A stretch of DNA of 40,830 nt from Ferrovibrio sp. Its GTDB lineage: Bacteria; Pseudomonadota; Alphaproteobacteria; Ferrovibrionales; Ferrovibrionaceae. The DNA lies in the NCBI RefSeq assembly GCF_019636075.1, contig NZ_JAHBYG010000038.1:1-40830 (forward strand), given 5' to 3'. The position numbers and the translations under genes are program-made. Below the pieces are notes generated by a model. It did no database searches. It was not told the DNA's origin and saw nothing but the letters and a program-made list of their open reading frames with translations. The first letter of the stretch is position 1. Each line of letters opens with the position of its first letter. Positions 32,587-39,678 of this stretch are shown piece after piece.

Positions 32587-33225
32587 CAGATGGCCGGGAA
32601 ATCGATAAAAACCAAAGGGAAGCGTACCTTACCGCTGCCGAAAACCGGCCGCGGAGAAATCACGCGTCGCAAAATCCTCGATGCTGCAAAGCGGGAGATC
32701 GGCCAGCGCGGCTTCGGCGAAGCCTCGGTGAGCACCATCACGGCCGAAGCCGGCGTAGGCCAGGGCACCTTCTACATCTACTTCCGCAGCAAGGAAGATG
32801 TGATGCGCGAACTGGTGCAGCATATGGGCCGGCAATTGCGCCATCATCTGACCGAGGCCACCGCCGCTGCGAAAAACCGTCTGGACGCGGAAAAGCTTGG
32901 CCTGCGCGCGTTTTTGCAATTCATCCGGCGCGATCCCGACCTTTATCGGCTGGTGGAAGAATCGCAATTCGTGGATGCCGCGATCTATCGCGACTATTAC
33001 ACCGAATTCGCCAAGGGCTATGGCATGGCGCTGGCGGCGGCCGAGAAGCGCGGCGATATCCGCCCCGGTAAAACGCCTGGGCATGTGGAAGTGCGCGCCT
33101 GGATGCTGATGGGCATCTCGGTGTTTCTCGGCCAGCGCTATTGCCTGTGGGATCCCAAGGCACCGCTGGATGCCGTGGTGGATGCGGCGATGGATATGCT
33201 GGCCAACGGTCTGGCGCCGAAATGA
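32581..33225 (+). CDS. TetR family transcriptional regulator
   Basis: The 214-residue protein has an N-terminal basic arm (KSIKTKGKRTLPLPKTGRGE), a TetR helix-turn-helix (RRKILDAAKREIGQRGFGEASVSTITAEAGVGQGTFYIYFRSKEDVM) and a C-terminal ligand domain. It likely represses both its own operon and the divergent liv-like operon through the two dyads, and is released by a CoA ester or the free acid (inference from context). ATG 32581 lies in the operator; ATG 32590 is an alternative start. Neither has a good ribosome binding site. Confidence 0.9.
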   Translation: MFQMAGKSIKTKGKRTLPLPKTGRGEITRRKILDAAKREIGQRGFGEASVSTITAEAGVGQGTFYIYFRSKEDVMRELVQHMGRQLRHHLTEATAAAKNRLDAEKLGLRAFLQFIRRDPDLYRLVEESQFVDAAIYRDYYTEFAKGYGMALAAAEKRGDIRPGKTPGHVEVRAWMLMGISVFLGQRYCLWDPKAPLDAVVDAAMDMLANGLAPK

Positions 33226-33235
33226 GGCGCGCGCC

Positions 33236-34000
33236 ATGAGCTTGGTCCGGCTGGAATTCGCACAGGATTACGCCACCCTCACGCTCAACCGCCCGCAGCG
33301 CCATAACAGCCTGATCCCAGACTTGGTGGAAACCCTGGCCGCGCATGCCGAAAGCCTGGCCGGTCGCAGTGATCTTGTGGCCGTTTTGCTGCAAGCCGAA
33401 GGCCCCAGCTTTTCCACCGGCGGCGATGTGGCCGGCTGCGTCGAGCAGCCCCGCATTGAACGCCGCGATTATGCCGACCGCGTGGTGGGTGGGTTGAACC
33501 GCGCCATTCTGGCTCTGCTCGATCTGCCGATGCCCCTGCTCGGCCGCGCGCATGGGCCGATCACCGGCGGCTCGCTCGGCCTGCTGCTGGCTTGCGATCT
33601 GGTGGCGGTGAGCGAACGCACCTTCCTGCAAAGCTATTACGTGGATGTCGGGTTCAGCCCCGATGGCGGCTGGTGCGCACTGCTGCCCGCGCGCATAGGC
33701 GAGGCCAAGGCACGCGAAATCCAGTTGCTGAACCAGCGTGTGTTGGCCGATCAAATGCTCAGCCTCGGCCTGGCCCAGGCGCTGGTAGATGAAGTGGCCC
33801 TGGATGGCACGCTGCATACCTGGCTGCGCGATCTGCGCTACAAGCAGCGGCTGGGCGTTATGGCCACCAAGCGCGGCCTTATGCCGCCGCAGCGCCGTGC
33901 GTCTATCGCGGCGGCGCTGGAGGCGGAAAAGGCTGCCTTCCTGGATATGATCGACCGGCCTGAAACCGAAGCCGGCATGGCGCGTTTCCTCAAGCGCTGA
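33236..34000 (+). CDS. Enoyl-CoA hydratase/isomerase family protein, PaaG-like
   Basis: The 254-residue crotonase-fold protein has oxyanion segments SFSTGGDVAGCVE (58-70) and AHGPITGGSLGLLLACD. Crotonase's two glutamates are missing: the positions read GGSLGL and SYYVDV. D143 in GFSPDGGWCALLPARIG matches the aspartate of PaaG and related isomerases. Double-bond or ring isomerisation is therefore likelier than hydration. It starts ten bases after the TetR stop and precedes the CoA ligase, consistent with acting on the CoA ester that enzyme makes. Confidence 0.9.
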   Translation: MSLVRLEFAQDYATLTLNRPQRHNSLIPDLVETLAAHAESLAGRSDLVAVLLQAEGPSFSTGGDVAGCVEQPRIERRDYADRVVGGLNRAILALLDLPMPLLGRAHGPITGGSLGLLLACDLVAVSERTFLQSYYVDVGFSPDGGWCALLPARIGEAKAREIQLLNQRVLADQMLSLGLAQALVDEVALDGTLHTWLRDLRYKQRLGVMATKRGLMPPQRRASIAAALEAEKAAFLDMIDRPETEAGMARFLKR

Positions 34001-34021
34001 AGCAACGGACAGGGAGGCAGC

Positions 34022-35530
34022 ATGCAGTATGTGCCCGATATCGCCGCCAAGCGCGCCGAACTGACGCCGCAGCGCATCGCCTTCGTGGATGAAGCCACGG
34101 GCATAGAGACCAGCTACGGCCAGTTGAACGACAATGCCGCGCGCTGCGCCTCGGCACTTGCCGCAGCCGGCATCGAGGCCGGCGACCGCGTGGCCATTCT
34201 GTGCCTGAATTGCGTGGCGTTTTTTGAAATCCTGATGGCCTGCGGCAAGCTGGGCGCCGTGCTGGTGCCGCTGAACTGGCGCCAGCCGGTGCCGGAATTG
34301 CTGCCGATCCTGGAAGATAGCGGCGCCAAGCTATTGTTCCATGATGCCGAGCATGCCGCCCAGGCGCGCGAACTCGTGGCGGCACGCGGCATCACCAGCA
34401 TCGCGCTGGCCGATTATCCTGGCTGGGTCTCGGGCTATCCGCCTGCCCGCACGGAAATGCGCTGGCCCACCGATCGGGTATGGTATCTGCTCTACACCTC
34501 CGGCACCACCGGCATGCCCAAGGCCGTCATCCAAACCCCGGGCATGGCCTATGCCAATTACGTGAACATCGCCGGCCCCACCGACATGACCGGACTGGAC
34601 AGCACTGCGAATTTCCTGCCGCTGTTTCACACCGCCGGCATCAATCTCTACACCCTGCCGATGCTGATCTGCGGCGGCCGCAATCATCTGCTGGCGAAAT
34701 TCGATGTGGATGTGATCATGCGGCTGATCGCATCGGGCAAGCTCAGCATCTTCTTCGGTGTGCCGGCCATCTATCAGGCCATCAGCCTGCATAAGGATTT
34801 CGCCGCCACGGATTTTTCGCGCCTGCGCTCGCTGGGCTGCGGCGGCGCGCCATTGCCGGAAACCCTGATCCGCCTGTTCGGCGGCAAGGGCGTTACGGTC
34901 TGCAACGGCTTCGGCATGACCGAGACCGGCCCCACGGTATTCCTGATGGACCGCCAGGAGGCGCCGCGCCGCATCGGTTCGGTGGGCAAGCCGCAGATGC
35001 TGACCGAGGTGAAGCTGGTCGATGACGATGGCCACGACATCAACGATGATCGTGCCGGTGAGATTTTGATGCGCGGCCCCAATATCACGCCGGGCTATTA
35101 CGGCAATGAAAGCGCCACGCGCGCAGCTTTCACCAAGGATGGCTGGCTGAAATCCGGCGATGTGGGCCGGCGCGATGCGGATGGCTATTACTACATCGTC
35201 GACCGCATCAAGGACATGTACATATCCGGCGGCGAGAATGTGTATCCGGCCGAGGTGGAGGCGGTGATCTATCGCTTTCCCGGCGTGCAGGAATGCGCCG
35301 TACTGGGCATCGCCGATGAAAAATGGGGCGAAGTGGGCTGCGCCTATGTGATGCCGCTGCCCGATGCCAGCCTGGATGCGGAAAAGCTGCGCCAGCATTG
35401 CCGTGCCAACCTGGCCGCCTACAAGGTGCCCAAACGGATAGAGATCGTGCAGGATTTTCCGCGCACCGCGGCGGGCAAAATCCGCAAGCATGTGCTGCGC
35501 GATTCAAACAACGCATCCGGAAAACCATAA
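34022..35530 (+). CDS. AMP-binding acyl-CoA ligase
   Basis: The 502-residue enzyme belongs to the ANL superfamily. The P-loop is YTSGTTGMPKA (residues 158-168); later motifs are NGFGMTETGPTVF, KSGDVGRRDADGYYYIVDRIKDM, ISGGENVYPAEVE and the catalytic lysine in RTAAGKIRKHVLR. It activates a carboxylic acid to acyl-AMP and then acyl-CoA. The family is medium/long-chain or aromatic acid ligases; substrate residues cannot be read with confidence. GGGAGG is seven bases before the ATG. It is the entry step of the proposed catabolic pathway. Confidence 0.92.
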   Translation: MQYVPDIAAKRAELTPQRIAFVDEATGIETSYGQLNDNAARCASALAAAGIEAGDRVAILCLNCVAFFEILMACGKLGAVLVPLNWRQPVPELLPILEDSGAKLLFHDAEHAAQARELVAARGITSIALADYPGWVSGYPPARTEMRWPTDRVWYLLYTSGTTGMPKAVIQTPGMAYANYVNIAGPTDMTGLDSTANFLPLFHTAGINLYTLPMLICGGRNHLLAKFDVDVIMRLIASGKLSIFFGVPAIYQAISLHKDFAATDFSRLRSLGCGGAPLPETLIRLFGGKGVTVCNGFGMTETGPTVFLMDRQEAPRRIGSVGKPQMLTEVKLVDDDGHDINDDRAGEILMRGPNITPGYYGNESATRAAFTKDGWLKSGDVGRRDADGYYYIVDRIKDMYISGGENVYPAEVEAVIYRFPGVQECAVLGIADEKWGEVGCAYVMPLPDASLDAEKLRQHCRANLAAYKVPKRIEIVQDFPRTAAGKIRKHVLRDSNNASGKP

Positions 35531-35539
35531 GGAGCGCAC

Positions 35540-35899
35540 ATGACCCCGCTGGTTCTGGAACGCAGCCTCAGCCAGGCCGATTTCGATCTGTTCGCCCGCG
35601 TAAGCGGCGACAACAATCCGATCCATGTGGATGCCGCCTTTTCGGCCCGCACCACATTCGGCCGCACCGTCAGCCATGGCATGCTGCTTTACACGGTGTT
35701 CTGGGGCCTGCTGCGCCGGGCGCATCCCAAGGCACGCCAGGCCTCGCAAAACCTGATGTTTCCCAACCCCGCCTATGCCGACGAAGCATTGCGCTTCACA
35801 GCCACGCCCAGCGGACCGCTTGCCTACGCCATCGAGGTGCGCCGCGTGGCCGACAATGCCGTGGTCTGCGCCGGCGACACGCAATTGCTGGAAGGCTGA
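35540..35899 (+). CDS. MaoC-like hotdog dehydratase/hydratase, first copy
   Basis: The 119-residue single-hotdog protein has the (R)-hydratase motif: FARVSGDNNPIHVDAAFSA followed by FGRTVSHGMLLYT. The D-x-NP-x-H-x-D and G-R-x-V-x-HG-M-L signature supplies the catalytic Asp and His of PhaJ/MaoC. It hydrates trans-2-enoyl-CoA or acts on a related thioester. It lies nine bases after the ligase stop. Confidence 0.92.
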   Translation: MTPLVLERSLSQADFDLFARVSGDNNPIHVDAAFSARTTFGRTVSHGMLLYTVFWGLLRRAHPKARQASQNLMFPNPAYADEALRFTATPSGPLAYAIEVRRVADNAVVCAGDTQLLEG

Positions 35900-35904
35900 A
35901 CGTC

Positions 35905-36267
35905 ATGCAAGTAGGCGACAAACGCAGCATCACCCGCAGTTTTTCGGCAACCGATCTGGCCGCCTTTCACAAGCAGGCCGGTTTGCAGGAAAGCACGACC
36001 GACAGCGTGCCCGAACCGCTGATCGGTGCGCTGTTCTCTTATCTGCTCGGCGTGGAATTGCCGGGCTTCGGCACCAATTACCTCAAGCAGGAAATGCAAT
36101 TCCTGCGCCCCGCCCCCGCCGGCCAGCCGCTCAGCGCCAGCGTGGAGATCACGCGCCTGCGGCCCGACAAGCATCTGGTGGATCTGCGCACCGCCTGCAC
36201 CGGCCCGGATGGCACGCTTTATTGCGAAGGCCGCGCCCTGGTGCTGGCCAAGGATGTGGGGAAATAG
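35905..36267 (+). CDS. MaoC-like hotdog protein, second copy (catalytic motif degenerate)
   Basis: The 120-residue protein begins MQVGDKRSITRSFSATDLAAF as MaoC-type hotdogs do, and continues PEPLIGALFSYLLGVELPGFGTNYLKQEMQFLRPAPAG. The Asp/His of the hydratase motif is not conserved here: the D-x-NPxHxD stretch reads LQESTTDSVPEP. It may be the structural partner of the first copy in a heterodimeric hydratase. The gene follows the first copy by five bases. Confidence 0.85.
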   Translation: MQVGDKRSITRSFSATDLAAFHKQAGLQESTTDSVPEPLIGALFSYLLGVELPGFGTNYLKQEMQFLRPAPAGQPLSASVEITRLRPDKHLVDLRTACTGPDGTLYCEGRALVLAKDVGK

Positions 36268-36290
36268 CCTTGCAGCCCAGCGCACCCGCC

Positions 36291-37097
36291 ATGCATCTGC
36301 GCCAAGCCGGCCTGGCAACGGGCCGGCCGCTGGTGTTTCTGCATGGTTGGTCGGTCCATGGCGGATTCTATGCGCCGCAACAAGCCGCGCTTGGCAATCG
36401 TTTCCGGCTGCTGATGCCCGACCTGCCCGGCCATGGCCAAAGCCATGCCGATGCCGAAACGCTTTCCATTGCATCGCTGGCCGATGCCCTGGCCGCCATG
36501 CTGGCTGTGCATGATATCCGCGATGCGGTGCTGGTGGGCTGGTCGATGGGTGCCATGGTGGCCTTCGATTATCTGGGCCGCCATAACGATGGCCGTGTCA
36601 GCGCGTTGGTGGTGGAAGACATGACCGCACGGCTGATGCATGAGCCAGACTGGCCGCATGGCCTGCGCGGTGGCTTCGATGCCCAGCAGAATGCCCTGGT
36701 GCTTGCCGCGATGCGGGCGGACTGGGCGGGTTTTTCAGCCGCCTTCCTGCCGCGCATGTTCGCCCATGACCATATGCCGGATCCGGCGCTGAAAACCTGG
36801 ATCGGCAATGAGATCGCACATAACGATCCCGCCGCCATGGCCGCGCTCTGGGCCAGCATGGCGCAGCAGGATTACCGCGCGGCATTGGCGGCGCTGAAAC
36901 TGCCCACGCTGTTGCTCTATGGCGGCGAAAGCCAGCTTTACGATCCCGGCGTCAGCGCCTGGATGCAGGCCACGATCGCCGGTGCCGAACGCCATTGCCT
37001 GGCCCGCTCGGGCCATGCGCCGCATCTGGAACAGCCGGAAGATTTCAACGCGCTGCTGGCGGATTTCGCCACCCGCCGGCTGAAGGCGACGGCGTAA
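36291..37097 (+). CDS. Alpha/beta hydrolase, last gene of CoA-ligase operon
   Basis: The 268-residue protein has FLHGWSVHGGFYAPQ (oxyanion), nucleophile elbow GWSMGAM, acid region LLLYGGESQLYD and histidine in RSGHAPHLEQPEDF. It resembles BioH and carboxylesterase-like hydrolases. A thioesterase or ring-cleavage hydrolase role would fit the operon. A TTG at 36270 with GGGGA about eight bases before it would add seven residues and may be the true start. It stops 20 bases before the convergent Crp-type gene. Confidence 0.88.
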   Translation: MHLRQAGLATGRPLVFLHGWSVHGGFYAPQQAALGNRFRLLMPDLPGHGQSHADAETLSIASLADALAAMLAVHDIRDAVLVGWSMGAMVAFDYLGRHNDGRVSALVVEDMTARLMHEPDWPHGLRGGFDAQQNALVLAAMRADWAGFSAAFLPRMFAHDHMPDPALKTWIGNEIAHNDPAAMAALWASMAQQDYRAALAALKLPTLLLYGGESQLYDPGVSAWMQATIAGAERHCLARSGHAPHLEQPEDFNALLADFATRRLKATA

Positions 37098-37117
37098 CGC
37101 CGCCCCTATGGGCCTTT

Positions 37118-37861
37118 TCAGGCCACCGTTTCGACGCGGGTATCCATGCGCGCCACGGATTGTTCGAGCACGCTGCGTTCGGTGAGGTAGTAGGTCTTGT
37201 CGCGCTTGCTCATCAGCTTGGAATCGAGCAACTGGCCCAGCACGCGCGCCACGGTTTCGCGCGTGGTGGCGGCGCGGCGGGCGATTTCATGCTGCTTGGG
37301 CATCGGATAGATCAGCCAGCCGCCGCCATTCACCGGATCGGGCCTGGCAAGATTCAGCAACTCGCGGTGCACGCGCTGGATGGCGCCAAGCGTCGCCAAA
37401 TCCATGATCTTTTCGTTATTGGCGCGGATGATGCGGGCCAGGCGGCGCATCACATCCAGCGCGGCCTGCGGCGACCGTGCCAGAAAGCTTTCAAACACCT
37501 TGGGCGGCATGGCAGCCAGCCGGCAGGCGGTGAGCGCCACCACGCTGGCCGAACGGCGTTCGCCATCAATGGCCGACAATTCGCCGAAATAGCCACCAGC
37601 CGGCACCGTGGCATAGGAAATTTCGCGGCCATTGCCGGAATAGTTGATCACCTCGACGGTGCCTTCCACCACGAAATAGACATCGCGGCTATCGGAATTG
37701 CGGTCGAGAATCTGTTCGCTGGCAGCCAGCCGGCGCCATTGGCAGCAGCGTTCCAGTTCCTCGCGGGCGGCGGGCGACAGATGGCGCAGCAAGGCGATGC
37801 CTTCCAGCGTATCGCGCTGCGGCGCTGTATTGCGGTTTTTCGCTTCGGTCTTGGCGACCAT
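37118..37861 (-). CDS. Crp/Fnr family transcriptional regulator
   Basis: The 247-residue protein has a cyclic-nucleotide-binding beta roll (DVYFVVEGTVEVINYSGNGREISYATVPAGGYFGELSAIDGERRSASV) with the G-E-L-x-A-I-D-x-x-x-R-S-A-x-V cAMP-pocket signature, and a C-terminal winged helix (KQHEIARRAATTRETVARVLGQL). There are no Fnr-type cysteine clusters, so cAMP rather than iron-sulfur sensing is likely. Its start is 18 bases downstream of the holB stop and follows AGGGG, so it may be cotranscribed with dacA-tmk-holB. Confidence 0.92.
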   Translation of the reverse strand: MVAKTEAKNRNTAPQRDTLEGIALLRHLSPAAREELERCCQWRRLAASEQILDRNSDSRDVYFVVEGTVEVINYSGNGREISYATVPAGGYFGELSAIDGERRSASVVALTACRLAAMPPKVFESFLARSPQAALDVMRRLARIIRANNEKIMDLATLGAIQRVHRELLNLARPDPVNGGGWLIYPMPKQHEIARRAATTRETVARVLGQLLDSKLMSKRDKTYYLTERSVLEQSVARMDTRVETVA

Positions 37862-37879
37862 AGCCCCCTGCCCCTACGC

Positions 37880-39013
37880 TTAAGCCCGACGCGCCCCCTC
37901 GGCGGCCCGGCCCAGCGTGGCAAATATGTTCAGCAGCACCTGCTTGCGGTCGAGATTGACCGATTCCCCGCGTTCCAGCAAGCGGCCGATGCTATCCCAA
38001 TCCTCCGCCCAACGGTCTGGCGCCTGCCAGGTGGCGAGTTTCGCGGCCAACGAGGCCTCTCCGGGATAGATTTCCACCCAGCCGGCGCCGCCGGCCCGGC
38101 CCGCCGCCGATGCCCGGATCAATCGCGCCAACCACCATTGGAACAATTCGGCCAGCACGGCAAAGGCCGCAGCCCCGGTAGCACGCCCCAGCTTGTCGCC
38201 CAGGCTATGCAGCTTGGCCACATCCGGGCGCGGCAGGCCGGCAATCAGATCAAGCCATTCGCGCAGCAGATCCAGGCCGCCCTGCCCGGCCAGCAAGGCA
38301 GCGCGACCGGGCGAGCCTTCGGCAATCACCCCCAGCGCCTGGCGCTCGGCCTCGGTGATATCGGGCAGCAGGCCGGCCAATGCATGGCGCATCGGTTCCG
38401 CCGCCAAGGGCTTCAAGGCCAGGCGACGGCAGCGCGAGCGGATGGTGGGCAGCAGCGTGCCGGGCGCATGGCTGACCAGCAGCAACACCGCATTCGGCGG
38501 TGGTTCTTCCAGAATCTTCAGCAGCGCATTGGCCGCATTGGTGTTCATCTCGTCGGCGGCGTCCACCACGCAAACGCGATAGCCGCCTTCCGCCGCCGTC
38601 ATGCCGAAACGCTCGATCAGGCCGCGCACATCGGCCACCACGATCTCGCTGCGCCAGCGATCCTGCTTGTCGTCCCAACTGCGCTCCACGGTGATCAGGT
38701 CGCCATGGCCGTAATTGGCCACGCGTTGAAACACCGGGTCGGCTTCGGCCACATCCAGGCTTTGCGGCAGGGGCGCGGGATCGCCAAACAAGCTAGGGCC
38801 TTCATCGGCCTGCTTCATGCCGTTTTTCAGCAGAAAGCGTGCAAAACGGAAAGCCAGCGTAGCCTTGCCCACGCCGCGCGGCCCGGTGATCAGCCAGCCA
38901 TGCGGCAGGCGGCCAGCCCCCCAGGCATCCAGCAAGGTCTTTTCGGCATCGGCATGGCCAAACAGCGCGGCCGTGTGGCGCGGCTGCCAGGAGGTAAGGT
39001 CTTCCTGCTTCAT
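37880..39013 (-). CDS. holB: DNA polymerase III delta' subunit
   Basis: The 377-residue AAA+ protein of the clamp loader begins with LFGHADAEKTLLDAWGAGRLPHGWLITGPRGVGKATLAFRFARFLL; Walker A GPRGVGKAT is degenerate at its end, as in delta' proteins that do not bind ATP productively. VVDAADEMNTNAANALLKILEEPPPNAVLLL is the Walker B/SRC region and RSRCRRLALKPL the arginine-finger motif. It joins DnaX and HolA to load the beta clamp. The ATG overlaps the tmk stop. Confidence 0.94.
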   Translation of the reverse strand: MKQEDLTSWQPRHTAALFGHADAEKTLLDAWGAGRLPHGWLITGPRGVGKATLAFRFARFLLKNGMKQADEGPSLFGDPAPLPQSLDVAEADPVFQRVANYGHGDLITVERSWDDKQDRWRSEIVVADVRGLIERFGMTAAEGGYRVCVVDAADEMNTNAANALLKILEEPPPNAVLLLVSHAPGTLLPTIRSRCRRLALKPLAAEPMRHALAGLLPDITEAERQALGVIAEGSPGRAALLAGQGGLDLLREWLDLIAGLPRPDVAKLHSLGDKLGRATGAAAFAVLAELFQWWLARLIRASAAGRAGGAGWVEIYPGEASLAAKLATWQAPDRWAEDWDSIGRLLERGESVNLDRKQVLLNIFATLGRAAEGARRA

Positions 39014-39678
39014 AGCGGCAGTTTAAACTGCTGCGCGACCTGCGCCCAGAGCGCCGCCTCCACGCTGTCGGCATCGGTATCGGCAGCCACCACGCGGCAG
39101 CGCTGCGGCTCGGCAGCGGCAATATCGAGAAAGGCTTTGCGCAAGGCTTCATGGAAGGCCAGGCCCATGCGCTCGTAACGATCTTCGGCGGCATTGGCAC
39201 CGGCGGTATTGGCACGGCTTTTCGCCCGCGCCAGCCCCACCTGCACCGGCAGATCGAGAATCAGCGTCAAATCCGGCGTGAAATCCCCCAGCACCAATTT
39301 ATGCAAAGCCCCCACCCGTGCCGCCCCCACGGCGCCGGCATGGCCCTGATAGGCCATGGTGCTGTCGGCGAAACGATCCGAGATCACCCAAGCGCCGCGC
39401 TGTAAGGCCGGCTTCACGGTCTTTTCCACATGCTCGCGGCGGGCGGCATAATGCAGCAGGGTTTCGGTAACGGCATCCCAGCGCGCCACGTCGCCGGTCA
39501 CCAGCAAGCCACGGATCGCTTCCGCGCCTGGTGTGCCGCCGGGTTCGCGGGTGGCCACGGCCTCGATGCCGCGTGCGGCAAGGCGGGCAACCAGACGCTT
39601 GATCTGGGTGGATTTGCCGGCGCCCTCGCCGCCCTCAAGGGTGATGAACACGCCGCGCTGGCTGGCGGCAGAGCTCAC
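39010..39678 (-). CDS. tmk: Thymidylate kinase
   Basis: The 222-residue enzyme has the P-loop EGGEGAGKSTQ (residues 16-26), the TREPGGTPGAE motif with catalytic Arg, and the DRFADSTMAYQG thymidine-binding loop with the usual D-R. It phosphorylates dTMP to dTDP. The start is GTG at 39678, overlapping the dacA stop as GTGA; longer frames run backwards through dacA. The dacA-tmk-holB order is common in alphaproteobacteria. Confidence 0.94.
   Translation of the reverse strand: MSSAASQRGVFITLEGGEGAGKSTQIKRLVARLAARGIEAVATREPGGTPGAEAIRGLLVTGDVARWDAVTETLLHYAARREHVEKTVKPALQRGAWVISDRFADSTMAYQGHAGAVGAARVGALHKLVLGDFTPDLTLILDLPVQVGLARAKSRANTAGANAAEDRYERMGLAFHEALRKAFLDIAAAEPQRCRVVAADTDADSVEAALWAQVAQQFKLPL

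Noticed and set aside
37111..37127. GGCCT/AGGCC mini-hairpin between the hydrolase and Crp-type genes
   Set aside because: Five-base stem with a four-base loop and no T tract; too weak to call a terminator.
39008..39019. CAGTTTAAACTG palindrome at the end of tmk
   Set aside because: Lies within the last tmk codons and is short enough to occur by coincidence; no further evidence of function.
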